This document shows positions 21,982 to 32,200 of a DNA stretch of 64,000 bases, piece by piece (position 1 is the stretch's first letter; the number at the start of each line of letters is the position of its first letter). Origin of the DNA: Streptomyces cyanogenus (GTDB lineage Bacteria > Actinomycetota > Actinomycetes > Streptomycetales > Streptomycetaceae); NCBI RefSeq assembly GCF_017526105.1, contig NZ_CP071839.1, forward strand, positions 5,657,001 through 5,721,000. Direction: 5' to 3'. The notes under the pieces were generated by a model, which was given only the letters and a program-made list of their open reading frames with translations, made no database searches and was not told the origin of the DNA. The position numbers were made by a program, and so were the translations under genes.

Positions 21982-24915
21982 CTACAGGGCTCCCTTGCGG
22001 CTGAGGTGGTTGAAGGCCAGCCAGCCCGGCAGGACCGGCAGCCACAGGGTCAGCAGCCGGAACAGCAGCACGGCCGGGGCGGCGACCTCCTTGGGCAGGC
22101 CCACCGCGATCAGACCGACGGTGAGGGTCGCCTCGACCGCGCCCACGCCGCCGGGGGTGGGCGCCGCGGAGCCGAGTGCGTTGCCGGCGAGGAAGACGAC
22201 GGCGACGCTGGCGATGCTGAGCGACACCGATCCGTCGCCGAACGCCCGGATGGAGGCGTCCAGGCACATCACGAAGCAGGCGGTCAGCAGCAGCATGCCG
22301 CCGATGCCGGTGACGAGCTTCTGGGGCCGCTGCAGCACGTCGAGCATGCGCGGTACGACACCGGCGAACAGCGACCTCACGCGCGTGACGACGAATTTCC
22401 GCAGGAACGGCACGGAGGTGACCACCAGGACCAGCACGGCCACGGTCAGCAGGCCGGCGATGACCGTGCGGGACGGCGACAGCGACGGGGTCTTCTCGGT
22501 GCCGGTCAGATAGCCGAACGACAGCAGCATCAGGATGTGGCAGCCGAGCCCGAACAACTGCGAGGCCCCGACACTCGCCACCGCGAGCCCCGGACGGACC
22601 CCGGCGCGCTGCAGGAAACGCGTGTTCAGGGCCACACCGCCGACCGCGGCCGGTGCCACGATCTTCACGAACGAGCCGGCGACCTGCGCCGCCACGGTCC
22701 GCAGGAACGGCACCCGCTCCGGCACGAAGCCCAGCAGGGCCATCGCCGCGGCGACGTAACTGAGCGCGGAGAACAGCACCGCGGCGATCACCCAGCCCCA
22801 CTGGGCCTGTGCGAACAGCGTGCCGAACTCGATGTGGGTGAGCTGGGTCAGCAGGTAGTACGCGCCGATCGCACCGGCGATGAAGCTGATCAGCGTGCGT
22901 GGCCGGACGCGTTCCAGCCGGGCCGGTTCCACGGGTGCCTGCGGTCTGATCCGCAGCACCTCGTGCCGGATCTGGGTGAGCAGATCCTCCTCGCGGGCCT
23001 CTTCGAGGGCTTCGTCGATGGCCCGCTTCTCCGCGCGCTGCTCGGCGCGGACCGTCTTCTTGTCGGGCTTCTCCAAGGCGGGCTGGGCCGTTTCGGACCC
23101 CTCCTCCGCGCGGGCCGGCTTGGCCTGTCGGGAGGCCTCCAGGACCGCCTCGCGTTCGCGCTGGGCCCGCTCCCGGGCCAGTCGGCGCAGCGTCGCGCGC
23201 GTGGAGCGCGTCAGCGCGATCGGCTGGAGCATCGGCAGGCAGTCGGCGACCGCGTCCGGGCCGAGCACGCCGACCGCCGAGGCCACCGCCCGCTCGGCGC
23301 CGACCCGCAGGCCGAGCGTGGTGACCAGTTGGGCGACGTCCATGCGCAGCAGCAGCTCGCCGGCCGCGATCTCGCCGCCGCGCAGCTCGGTGAGGATCAC
23401 CCTGCCGGAACGATCCACCAGGATGGCGTCTCCGGCCAGTCTGCGGTGCGCGATGCGCCGTGACTGCAGCGCGCGTACCTGGTGCCAGGTGTTGCGCAGC
23501 AGTTCGTCGGTGATCTCCTCGTCGGCCAGCGAGTCCAGCGTGCGCCCGCCGGTGTGCTCGTAGACGAGCATGACCGCGTCGGGGCCGAGCTCGGAGGTGG
23601 CGATCAGCTTGGGCGCGTTGGCGCCGGCCGCGATCGCCGCGTACGCCAGCAGCGCCTCCTGCTCCAGGGCCTGGCGCAGCGACTGGAGGCTGGAGCGGGT
23701 GGCGAAGCCGCGCAGGGTCAGATTGCGCCATGCCCGGTAGAAGAAGCCCTGCGCCTGCTGTTCCCGGTCGACGACCGTGACGTCCAGCGGCGGGCCGTCC
23801 TCCAGGGTGACGAAGTAGCGCCGGCCCCGGTCGCCGTTCTCCGTCTCCGCCGCCTCCTCGCGGGCTGTGGAGACGGGGTGGAAGCCGACGTGCCGCAGGC
23901 CCGCCATCAGGGTCTGGCCGGTGGGGCGCACGTTGGGCGAGCCGACCGCGTACAGGGTGCCGTAGGCGATGGTCCAGCCGATCAGGACCGTCAGGATGAT
24001 CGAGAAGGGGGTGGTGTAGCCGGTGACCAGCATCGAGAACGCGTCGAGGAGCAGCACGATCCACAGCACCGCGCGCCATCTGGGCCTGCGGGACATGCCG
24101 ACGGCCGTCATATAGGCGATCACGGGCGCCAGATAGCCGTGCACCGGGTCGGTCAGGGCGTGGATGTCGCCCGGCGAGGGCTGGGTGAGCGCCTCCTGGA
24201 TGGAGTCCGGGGCGGCGCGGGCGACCCACAGGTCGGTGGCGAGCGTCACTCCGTGGGCCAGGACGGCCGCGAGGACGCCGTCGGCGATGCGCAGGCCGTC
24301 CCGCTTGATCAGCCGTTCGATCGCGAAGGCGACCGGCACCAGCAGGATCGCGATGCTGGACGCCAGTCCCGCGATCTTGATCAGCAGGTCCGGGGCCTGC
24401 CCGGTGCCCTTGTTGATGTCCTGTTCGAGGCCCGAGGTGGTGCCGTGCGCGAACGCGGCGATCCCCAGCAGCACCGCGATGGCGAGTACGCCCACCAGGA
24501 GCCGCATGAGGTCCGAGGGCCGGTGCACGCGCGCGGGGAGCAGCGGTTCGTCGCCCTCCACCCGCTCGGCGTGGGGGTCGTCGTCCGCGCAGGCAAGGCT
24601 CTCCGGGGGCGCGTTCCCGGAGCCGGGCGTCCCTTCGGCGGCCTCGGTGACGCCGCCCCGCGCGCGCGTGCCGTCGTGCTCGTGCGGTGCGGAGGCGCCT
24701 TCACGCGCGTGAGGGTCGTCGTTCTCGTGTGGCTCGGTGGCGTCGCCATGCGCGCGTGTGCCATGCGGCTCGGGGCCGCCTTCGCGCGCGCGTGCGCCGT
24801 CGGGCTGGCGCGGGCCGGTGTCTTCGTGGTGCGCGCCGGTGCCGCCCTCGTCCGCACGGGCGGGGCCGGGGCGCGCGGAGGCGTCAGGGGTGCCCGCCGC
24901 TCCTTCGGGGTGCAC
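21982..24915 (-). CDS. pseudokinase-flippase fusion: UPF0104/LPG-synthase-TM membrane protein
   Basis: 977 residues from the GTG at 24915 (AAGGAG, six-base gap); an upstream GTG at 24954 is possible. The parts in order are: an acidic, His/Arg/Gly-repetitive disordered N-terminus (about 1-120); about six membrane helices (140-350); a cytosolic kinase-like domain (about 360-600); a charged coiled segment rich in EAxR; and a C-terminal UPF0104 domain with about eight helices ending LAFNHLSRKGAL. The kinase-like catalytic loop reads IAHRRLAGDAILVD and the DFG position reads TELRGGE, so the usual catalytic Asp and Asn are missing: a pseudokinase. UPF0104 domains resemble the MprF flippase half, so lipid or polyprenyl-lipid translocation is plausible. 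Substrate unknown. Confidence 0.88.
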   Translation of the reverse strand: MHPEGAAGTPDASARPGPARADEGGTGAHHEDTGPRQPDGARAREGGPEPHGTRAHGDATEPHENDDPHAREGASAPHEHDGTRARGGVTEAAEGTPGSGNAPPESLACADDDPHAERVEGDEPLLPARVHRPSDLMRLLVGVLAIAVLLGIAAFAHGTTSGLEQDINKGTGQAPDLLIKIAGLASSIAILLVPVAFAIERLIKRDGLRIADGVLAAVLAHGVTLATDLWVARAAPDSIQEALTQPSPGDIHALTDPVHGYLAPVIAYMTAVGMSRRPRWRAVLWIVLLLDAFSMLVTGYTTPFSIILTVLIGWTIAYGTLYAVGSPNVRPTGQTLMAGLRHVGFHPVSTAREEAAETENGDRGRRYFVTLEDGPPLDVTVVDREQQAQGFFYRAWRNLTLRGFATRSSLQSLRQALEQEALLAYAAIAAGANAPKLIATSELGPDAVMLVYEHTGGRTLDSLADEEITDELLRNTWHQVRALQSRRIAHRRLAGDAILVDRSGRVILTELRGGEIAAGELLLRMDVAQLVTTLGLRVGAERAVASAVGVLGPDAVADCLPMLQPIALTRSTRATLRRLARERAQREREAVLEASRQAKPARAEEGSETAQPALEKPDKKTVRAEQRAEKRAIDEALEEAREEDLLTQIRHEVLRIRPQAPVEPARLERVRPRTLISFIAGAIGAYYLLTQLTHIEFGTLFAQAQWGWVIAAVLFSALSYVAAAMALLGFVPERVPFLRTVAAQVAGSFVKIVAPAAVGGVALNTRFLQRAGVRPGLAVASVGASQLFGLGCHILMLLSFGYLTGTEKTPSLSPSRTVIAGLLTVAVLVLVVTSVPFLRKFVVTRVRSLFAGVVPRMLDVLQRPQKLVTGIGGMLLLTACFVMCLDASIRAFGDGSVSLSIASVAVVFLAGNALGSAAPTPGGVGAVEATLTVGLIAVGLPKEVAAPAVLLFRLLTLWLPVLPGWLAFNHLSRKGAL

Positions 24916-25116
24916 GCCCTGCTCCTTCGTGGTCTCTTCTCGGTCTCGTATCACCAGTCACCGCCCGCACGATGGTGGCATGCCCCACCGACACACACGG
25001 GCATCAGGGTCCGGATGCGCGGGCGCACAGTCTGCCCGAAGGAGCGTCCGGGGGCGAGAGGACCGTCCCACGCGGGCCCCGCCGGGACGCCCGCGGGGTG
25101 CGGCAGGATGGGGGGA

Positions 25117-25503
25117 ATGAGCGAGCAGAGCCCTCCCGAAGACGCCCGCGCGGGACACGTGGACGCGCTGCCGGAGTACGCCGAGCGGGTCCTCGACGTC
25201 GCCGAGCGGATTCCGCCGGGCCGGGTCATGACGTACGGCGATGTCGCCGAGTGGCTCGCGGAGGGAGGCCCCCGTCAGGTGGGGCGGGTGATGGCCCTCT
25301 ACGGCGGTGCCGTCCCGTGGTGGCGTGTGGTGCGCGCCGACGGTGTGCTGCTGCCCGGCCACGAACTGCGCGCGCTCGCCCACTACCGCGCGGAGGGCAC
25401 GCCGCTGAGGCAGGCCGGCAGGAGTACCGAGGGGCATCTGCCGCGGCTCGACATGCGCCGGGCCCGGTGGGACGGTGACGCGGACGCGGAGGGTCACACC
25501 TGA
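25117..25503 (+). CDS. alkyltransferase-like (ATL) DNA-repair protein
   Basis: 128 residues. It has the DNA-binding domain of O6-alkylguanine transferases: VLDVAERIPPGRVMTYGDVA, the recognition helix RQVGRVMALYGG, and the active-site segment PWWRVVRADG, where the alkyl-accepting Cys of PCHRV is replaced by Trp. That substitution defines ATL proteins, which bind alkylated guanine and flag it for nucleotide excision repair instead of repairing it directly. ATG 25117 begins MSEQSPPED; an in-frame ATG at 25108 is an equal candidate because the ribosome site (GGGGGA) is very close. The gene diverges from the flippase gene and precedes the adnAB repair genes. Confidence 0.92.
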   Translation: MSEQSPPEDARAGHVDALPEYAERVLDVAERIPPGRVMTYGDVAEWLAEGGPRQVGRVMALYGGAVPWWRVVRADGVLLPGHELRALAHYRAEGTPLRQAGRSTEGHLPRLDMRRARWDGDADAEGHT

Positions 25504-25760
25504 CAGCTTCCGCCATCGGAAGCCGCCGGGGCAGACCCATGGCCCGTTCGGGGGACAGGGGGGACGTCCGTGGCATGCCGTACGTTCGAGGGGTGGGGGA
25601 CACGCGTGGTCCGAGCGCCCCGAGGGAACAACCGGAAGCCCTGCTTCCGACCGGAGCGGCGGCGTAGCGTCGGCGGCGCGTGCCCCTCTCACCCCGCGGT
25701 CACCGCCTCGCGCGCGTGACCGCACACCCGCCAGCACACCCACCAGGACCGGCCAACCAC

Positions 25761-28700
25761 GTGAGCTCCTCTTCCTCCACCCGGCACCTGCCGCACCCCA
25801 CGGTGCGGCAGGGGAGCCGTGGCGCTTACCGACTGGTCCGTACCCCGCCGGCCGTCGTGGACCCCCCTCCTCTGGACGCGGCACAGCGCGCCGTGGTTGA
25901 CCACCGGAGCGGACCGCTGCTCGTCCTCGCCGGCCCCGGCACCGGCAAGACCACCACCCTGGTCGAGTCCGTGGCCGCGCGGATCGCCCGGGGCGGCGAC
26001 CCCGAGCGGATCCTCGTGCTGACGTTCAGCCGCAAGGCCGCCGTCGACCTGCGCGACCGCATGGCCCTGCGCATGGGCGCCGCCCGCGCACCCAGGGCGA
26101 CCACGTTCCACTCGTACTGCTACGCGCTCGTCCGCGCCCACCAGGACAGCGACCGGTTCACCCAGCCGCTGCGCCTGCTCTCCGGCCCCGAGCAGGACGT
26201 CGCCGTCCGCGAGCTGCTCGCCGGCCAGCCCGAGCTGGAGCGGCTCGGCCTGACCCACGTGCGCTGGCCCGACGAACTGCGCGCCTGCCTGACCACGCGC
26301 GGGTTCGCCGACGAGGTCCGCGCCGTCCTCGCCCGCAGCCGCGAACTGGGCCTCGGCCCGGACGCCCTGGACGCCTTCGCGCGCCGCATCGGCCGCCCCG
26401 ACTGGCGGGCGGCAGCGGCCTTCCTCGCCGAGTACCTGGACACCCTCGACCTCCAGGGCGTGATCGACTACGCGGAACTGGTCCACCGCGCGGTCCTCCT
26501 CGCCCGCCGCCCGGAGGCCGCCGCACGGCTCGCGGCCCGGTACGACGCCGTGTACGTCGACGAGTACCAGGACACCGACCCCGCCCAGGTCCGGCTCCTG
26601 CACGCCCTGGCCGGAGGGGGCCGCACCCTCGTCGCCTTCGGCGACCCCGACCAGTCGATCTACGCCTTCCGGGGCGCCGACGTGAACGGCATCCTCGGCT
26701 TCCCGGCCGCCTTCCCGCGCGCGGACGGCCGCCCCGCCCCCGTCGAGGTGCTGCGCACCTCCCGCCGCTCCGGCGCCGCCCTGCTGGCCGCGACCCGCCT
26801 GATCACCCAGCGCATGCCGCTGCCCCGGCTGCCCGCCGACAAGGTCCGCGCCCACCGGGAACCGGCCGCCGCACGCGACGGCGGCCGGGTCGAGGTCCAC
26901 ACCTACCCGACGCCCGGCGCGGAACTGGACAACATCGCGGACCTGCTGCGCCGCGCGCACCTGGAGGACGGCGTCCCCTGGAGCGACATGGCCGTCCTGG
27001 TACGCGCCGGCTCCCGCCTGCCGACCCTCCGCCGCGCCCTCACCGCCGCCGGCGTCCCCCTCGACATCGACGGCGACGACCTCCCCCTGCGGCACGAGCC
27101 CGCGGTGGCGCCGCTGCTCACAGCCCTCCGCGCGGTGGCCACGGCGGAAGCTCCCCACCGCGCGGAACCCGCGACGCAGGGCCGGCCTGCGGCGCTGCCG
27201 GCCGCCGGCGCCTCCCCGGAGGAGGCCGCCGCCGACACCGCACCGCAGGCTCCCGGCACCTGCTGGCTGGACACCGAGACCGCCCTCACCCTGCTCACCT
27301 CCCCGCTCGCCGGCATGGACGCAGCCGACCTGCGCCGCCTCGGCCGAGCCCTGCGCGAGGAGGAGCGGGCCGCCGGGAACCCGCTGCCGCCCCCGTCCGA
27401 CGAACTGCTCGCCCGGGCGCTCGCCGAACCCGAGCGCCTGGCCGTGCACGACCCGGTGTACGCGCGCGGGGCACAGCGTCTCGGCACGCTGCTCCGCAAG
27501 GCCCGTGAGCGGCTCGCGGGCGGCGGTACGGCCGAGGAGGCCCTGTGGGACCTGTGGGAGGGCACACCGTGGCCCGCGCGCCTGGAACGGGCCGCCCGGC
27601 GCGGCGGCGCGGCCGGCCGCAACGCCGACCGGGACCTGGACGCCGTCTGCGCGCTGTTCGCCACCGCCGCGCGCGCGGAGGAGCGCACCGGAGGCCGCGG
27701 CGCCCTGAACTTCCTGGCGGAGATCGAGGCCGAGGACATAGCCGCCGACACGCTCACCCGCCGCGCGGTACGGCCCGACGCCGTCCGCGTCATGACCGCG
27801 CACCGCGCCAAGGGCCTGGAGTGGCGGCTGGTCGTCGTCGCCGGCGTCCAGGAGGGCCTGTGGCCCGACCTGCGGCGCCGCGGCTCGCTGCTGGAGGCCG
27901 ACCGCATCGGCCGCGACGGACTCGCCGAGCCGCTGACCCCCGGCGCGCTGCTCGCCGAGGAGCGCCGCCTGTTCTACGTCGCCGCCACACGCGCGCGTGA
28001 CCGGCTCGTCGTCACCGCCGTGAAGGCACCGGCCGACGACGGCGACCAGCCGTCCCGGTTCCTGACCGAGCTGGGAGTCGAGCCCAGGGACGTCACCGGG
28101 CGCCCCCGCCGCCCGCTGTCCGTCGCCGCGCTCGTCGCCGAACTGCGCGCCACCACGGTCGACCCGCGCGCGTCCGCAGCGCTGCGGGAGGCCGCCGCCC
28201 GCCGACTCGCGCGGCTCGCCGCGCTCGCCGACGAGGACGGCCGACCGCTTGTGCCGTCCGCACACCCCTACCGCTGGTGGGGCATGTTCGAGCCGACCGA
28301 GAGCAAGGTGCCGCTGCGCCACCACGACCAGCCCGTGGTGCTCTCCGGCAGCGCCCTCGACCAGCTCGCCAACACGTGCGCCTTGCAGTGGTTCCTGGGC
28401 CGCGAGGTGAAGGCCGACGCCCCGGCCACCGCCGCGCAGGGCTTCGGCAACGTCGTCCACGTCCTCGCCGACGAGGTCGCCTCCGGCCGCACCCCCGCCG
28501 ACCTCGACGTCCTCATGGAACGCCTGGACTCCGTGTGGAATGCGCTCGCCTTCGACGCGCCCTGGAAGTCGCAGCAGGAGAAGGACAACGCGCGCGTGGC
28601 GCTCGAACGCTTCCTGAACTGGCATGTGCTGGACCGGGCCGGCCGCACCCCGGTGGCGAGCGAGCAGGACTTCGACGTCACCCTCGAAGCGGGCGGCTAC

Positions 28701-29135
28701 CAGGTCCGCATCCGCGGCCAGATGGACCGCGTGGAGACGGACGCCGAGGGCCGGGCCTACGTGGTCGACTTCAAGACCGGCAAACAGGCGCCCACCGCGC
28801 GCGAGGTGGAGCGGCACCCCCAGCTCGCCGTCTACCAGCTCGCCGTCCGCGAAGGAGCCGTCGACACCGCCTTCGACGGCGCACGCCCCGAACCCGGCGG
28901 CGCCGAACTCGTCCACCTCAGACAGGGTGCCCCCAAGCGCGACGGCGGCGAGGGCCTGCCCAAGGTGCAGACCCAGGGGCCGCCGGCGGGGGAGTGGGTC
29001 GGCGAGCTGCTGGCCACCGCCGCCGGGAAAGTCCTCGACGAGCGGTTCACACCGAGCACCGGCCAGCACTGCACGCACTGCGCGTTCCGCGCCTCGTGCA
29101 GCGCACGGCCGGAGGGACGGCACGTGGTGGAGTAA
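25761..29135 (+). CDS. adnA: AdnA-like helicase-nuclease subunit
   Basis: 1124 residues, a UvrD/RecB-like superfamily 1 helicase joined to a RecB-type nuclease. Walker A GPGTGKTT is at 58-65, motif II VDEYQDTD near 266, motif VI VAATRARDRL, and the nuclease core VVDFKTGKQ at about 1000-1008. Cys873, 1104, 1107 and 1113 form the C...CxxC...C pattern of an iron-sulfur-stapled AddB/RecB nuclease. With the next gene it matches the mycobacterial AdnAB dimer that resects double-strand breaks; the pair is reported essential in Streptomyces. GTG 25761 is chosen because family members begin near SSSSST; a GTG at 25680, ten bases after a TAGCGT box, is the alternative. Confidence 0.9.
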   Translation: MSSSSSTRHLPHPTVRQGSRGAYRLVRTPPAVVDPPPLDAAQRAVVDHRSGPLLVLAGPGTGKTTTLVESVAARIARGGDPERILVLTFSRKAAVDLRDRMALRMGAARAPRATTFHSYCYALVRAHQDSDRFTQPLRLLSGPEQDVAVRELLAGQPELERLGLTHVRWPDELRACLTTRGFADEVRAVLARSRELGLGPDALDAFARRIGRPDWRAAAAFLAEYLDTLDLQGVIDYAELVHRAVLLARRPEAAARLAARYDAVYVDEYQDTDPAQVRLLHALAGGGRTLVAFGDPDQSIYAFRGADVNGILGFPAAFPRADGRPAPVEVLRTSRRSGAALLAATRLITQRMPLPRLPADKVRAHREPAAARDGGRVEVHTYPTPGAELDNIADLLRRAHLEDGVPWSDMAVLVRAGSRLPTLRRALTAAGVPLDIDGDDLPLRHEPAVAPLLTALRAVATAEAPHRAEPATQGRPAALPAAGASPEEAAADTAPQAPGTCWLDTETALTLLTSPLAGMDAADLRRLGRALREEERAAGNPLPPPSDELLARALAEPERLAVHDPVYARGAQRLGTLLRKARERLAGGGTAEEALWDLWEGTPWPARLERAARRGGAAGRNADRDLDAVCALFATAARAEERTGGRGALNFLAEIEAEDIAADTLTRRAVRPDAVRVMTAHRAKGLEWRLVVVAGVQEGLWPDLRRRGSLLEADRIGRDGLAEPLTPGALLAEERRLFYVAATRARDRLVVTAVKAPADDGDQPSRFLTELGVEPRDVTGRPRRPLSVAALVAELRATTVDPRASAALREAAARRLARLAALADEDGRPLVPSAHPYRWWGMFEPTESKVPLRHHDQPVVLSGSALDQLANTCALQWFLGREVKADAPATAAQGFGNVVHVLADEVASGRTPADLDVLMERLDSVWNALAFDAPWKSQQEKDNARVALERFLNWHVLDRAGRTPVASEQDFDVTLEAGGYQVRIRGQMDRVETDAEGRAYVVDFKTGKQAPTAREVERHPQLAVYQLAVREGAVDTAFDGARPEPGGAELVHLRQGAPKRDGGEGLPKVQTQGPPAGEWVGELLATAAGKVLDERFTPSTGQHCTHCAFRASCSARPEGRHVVE

Positions 29136-29247
29136 CCACCCGTGGCCGGCGTGATGTACGGCACCACCTGCGCTGACCTGCGCTTCTTCCGTCCCGGGCA
29201 GCCGATTCGTCCTCGACTGTCAGTGCCCGCCGCTAGCCTCTTTCGAC

Positions 29248-32200
29248 ATGTCCGCCCGTATCACCGACCCCGAGCAGCTCAAGGAGCTCCTCGGCATCCC
29301 GTTCACCCCGGAGCAGACGGCCTGCATCACCGCGCCGCCCGCCCCGCAGGTGATCGTGGCCGGCGCCGGGTCGGGCAAGACCACCGTCATGGCGGCCCGC
29401 GTGGTCTGGCTGGTCGGCACCGGCCAGGTCGCCCCCGAACAGATCCTCGGCCTGACCTTCACCAACAAGGCCGCCGGCGAGCTGGCCGAACGCGTCCGCA
29501 AGGCACTGATCAAGGCCGGCGTCACCGACCCCGACGTCATCGACCCCGACAACCCGCCGGGCGAGCCCGTCATCTCGACGTACCACGCCTTCGCCGGCCG
29601 CCTGCTCACCGACCACGGCCTGCGCATCGGCCTGGAACCCAGCTCGCGACTGCTGGCCGACGCCACCCGCTACCAGCTCGCCGCGCGCGTGCTGCGCGAG
29701 GCCCCCGGCCCGTATCCGGCACTGACCCGCTCCTTCGCCGACCTGGTCAGCGACCTGCTCACCCTCGACTCCGAACTCGCCGAGCACCTCGTCGACCCCG
29801 AGGAACTGCGCGCCTGGGACGCCGGCCTGCAGCACACCCTCGAAGACACCAAGCTGACCAACGCCGACCTGCGCAAGGTCCCCGAGACGGCCGCGGCCCG
29901 CCGGGAACTCGCCGACCTCGTCCAGCGCTACCGGGCCGCCAAGCGCCAGCGCGACCTGCTGGACTTCGGCGACCAGATCGCCCTGTCCGCCCGCCTCGCC
30001 CGCATCCCCGAAGTGGGCCGCCTGCTGCGCGAGGAGTTCCGCGTGGTCCTCCTGGACGAGTACCAGGACACGTCCGTGGCCCAGCGCGTCCTGCTCGCGG
30101 GCCTATTCGGCGGCGGCACCGGCCATCCGGTGACCGCCGTCGGCGATCCCTGCCAGGCCATCTACGGCTGGCGCGGCGCCTCCGTCGCCAACCTGGACGA
30201 CTTCCCCGACCACTTCGCCCACGCCGACGGCCGGCCCGCCACCCGGCAGGCACTGAGCGAGAACCGGCGCAGCGGCGGACGCCTGCTCGACCTCGCCAAC
30301 GGCCTCGCCGCGCCGCTGCGCGCCATGCACGCGGGCGTGGAGGCCCTCCGCCCGGCCCCCGGCGCCGAGTACGACGGCACGGTCCGCTGCGCGCTGCTGC
30401 CCACCCACGCCGAGGAGATCGACTGGATCGCCGACTCCCTCGCCCACCTCGTGCGCACCGGCACACCACCCGGCGAGATCGCCGTCCTGTGCCGCACCGC
30501 CACCGACTTCGCCGAGATCCAGGGCGCACTCGTCGCCCGCGACATCCCCGTCGAGGTGGTCGGCCTCTCCGGGCTGCTGCACCTGCCCGAGATCGCCGAC
30601 CTCGTCGCCGTCTGCGAGGTCCTGCAGGACCCCGGCGCCAACGCCTCCCTGGTGCGCCTGCTGACCGGACCGCGCTGGCGCATCGGCCCCCGCGACCTCG
30701 CCCTGCTCGGCCGCCGGGCCCGCCTGCTCGTCGCCCACGCGCGCGTGGACGACGGCGACGACCCGGACCGCCGGCTCGCCGAAGCGGTCGAGGGCGTCGA
30801 CCCCTCCGAGGTGATCTCCCTCGCGGACGCCCTGGACACCTTCCTCGAAACACCCCTGGAGGACGGTGACGACGACGGGCTGCCGTTCTCGCCGGACGCC
30901 CGCGTGCGCTTCGCCCGGCTCGCCGCCGAACTGCGCGACCTGCGCCGCTCGCTGTCCGACCCGCTGATGGACGTCCTGCACCGCGTCCTCGCCGTCACCG
31001 GCCTCGAGGTGGAGCTGTCGGCGTCCCCGCACGCGCTCGCCGCCCGCCGCCGCGAGACGCTGTCCAACTTCCTGGACATCGCCGCCTCCTTCGCCGCGAG
31101 CGACGGCGAGGCCACCCTGCTCGCCTTCCTCGGCTTCCTGCGCACCGCCGCCCAGTACGAGAAGGGCCTCGACAACGCCCTGCCCGGCGGCGAGAACACC
31201 GTCAAGGTGCTCACCGCCCACAAGTCCAAGGGCCTGGAATGGGACGTCGTGGCCGTCCCCGGACTGGTCACCGGCACCTTCCCCAGCGCCCAGGGCCGCG
31301 AGAAGTGGACCGCCCAGGCCAAGGTGCTGCCGCACGCCCTGCGCGGCGACACCGACACCCTGCCCGACGTCGACAGCTGGGACGCGCGCGGCATGAAGGC
31401 CTTCCACGAGGCCATGAAGGACCACCAGCACACCGAGGAGCTCCGCCTCGGCTACGTCACCTTCACCCGCCCCCGCTCGCTCCTGCTCGGCTCCGGCCAC
31501 TGGTGGGGACCCAGCCAGAAGAAGCCGCGCGGCCCCTCCGACTTCCTCCAGGCCCTCCACGACCACTGCGCCGCCGGGCACGGGGAGATCGAGGCATGGG
31601 CGGACGAGCCCGCCGAGGACGAGGAGAACCCGGCCCTGCACACGGCCGGCGCCGAGCAGGTGTGGCCGCTCCCGCTGGACGCCGCCGCCCTGGCCCGCCG
31701 CCGTGCCGCCGCCGAGACCGTCCTCGCCCACCTGGACTCCCTCGCCGCCCGGCCCGCCGGCCACCGCCCGGCCCTGCACGACCCCGCCGGCGACGAGCAC
31801 CCGGACTGGCCCGCGCCACCGGACGACGACCCGTACGAGGAGCCGTACCCCGACCCGTACGACGAGGAGCCGCACGAGGACATCCCCTACGAGGACCATC
31901 CCTACGACGCCTCCCCCCACGACGAGGACGCACCCGGAGAGGTGCCCCCGGCCGACGCACCCGGCACCGCCCCGTACGCCCCCGCCGACCGGGACTCCTG
32001 GAACGCCGGGCGGCCCCTGGTCCCGCACCAGGCGCCCGCCCCGCGACACCGCCCCGAGCCGCACCCCGCCCCCGCCGCGCTCACCCCCGAGGAGGTGCGC
32101 ACCGTCGCCTCCTGGGACCGCGACCTGGACGCGCTCACCGGAGAGCTGCTGCGCGCCCGGCGCACCGTCACCGACGTCCCCCTGCCGGCCACCCTCACCG

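Noticed and set aside
25689..29123. 1144-codon antisense frame opposite adnA
   Set aside because: Same reason: codon bias shadow with no domain signature, while the + strand carries all helicase and nuclease motifs.
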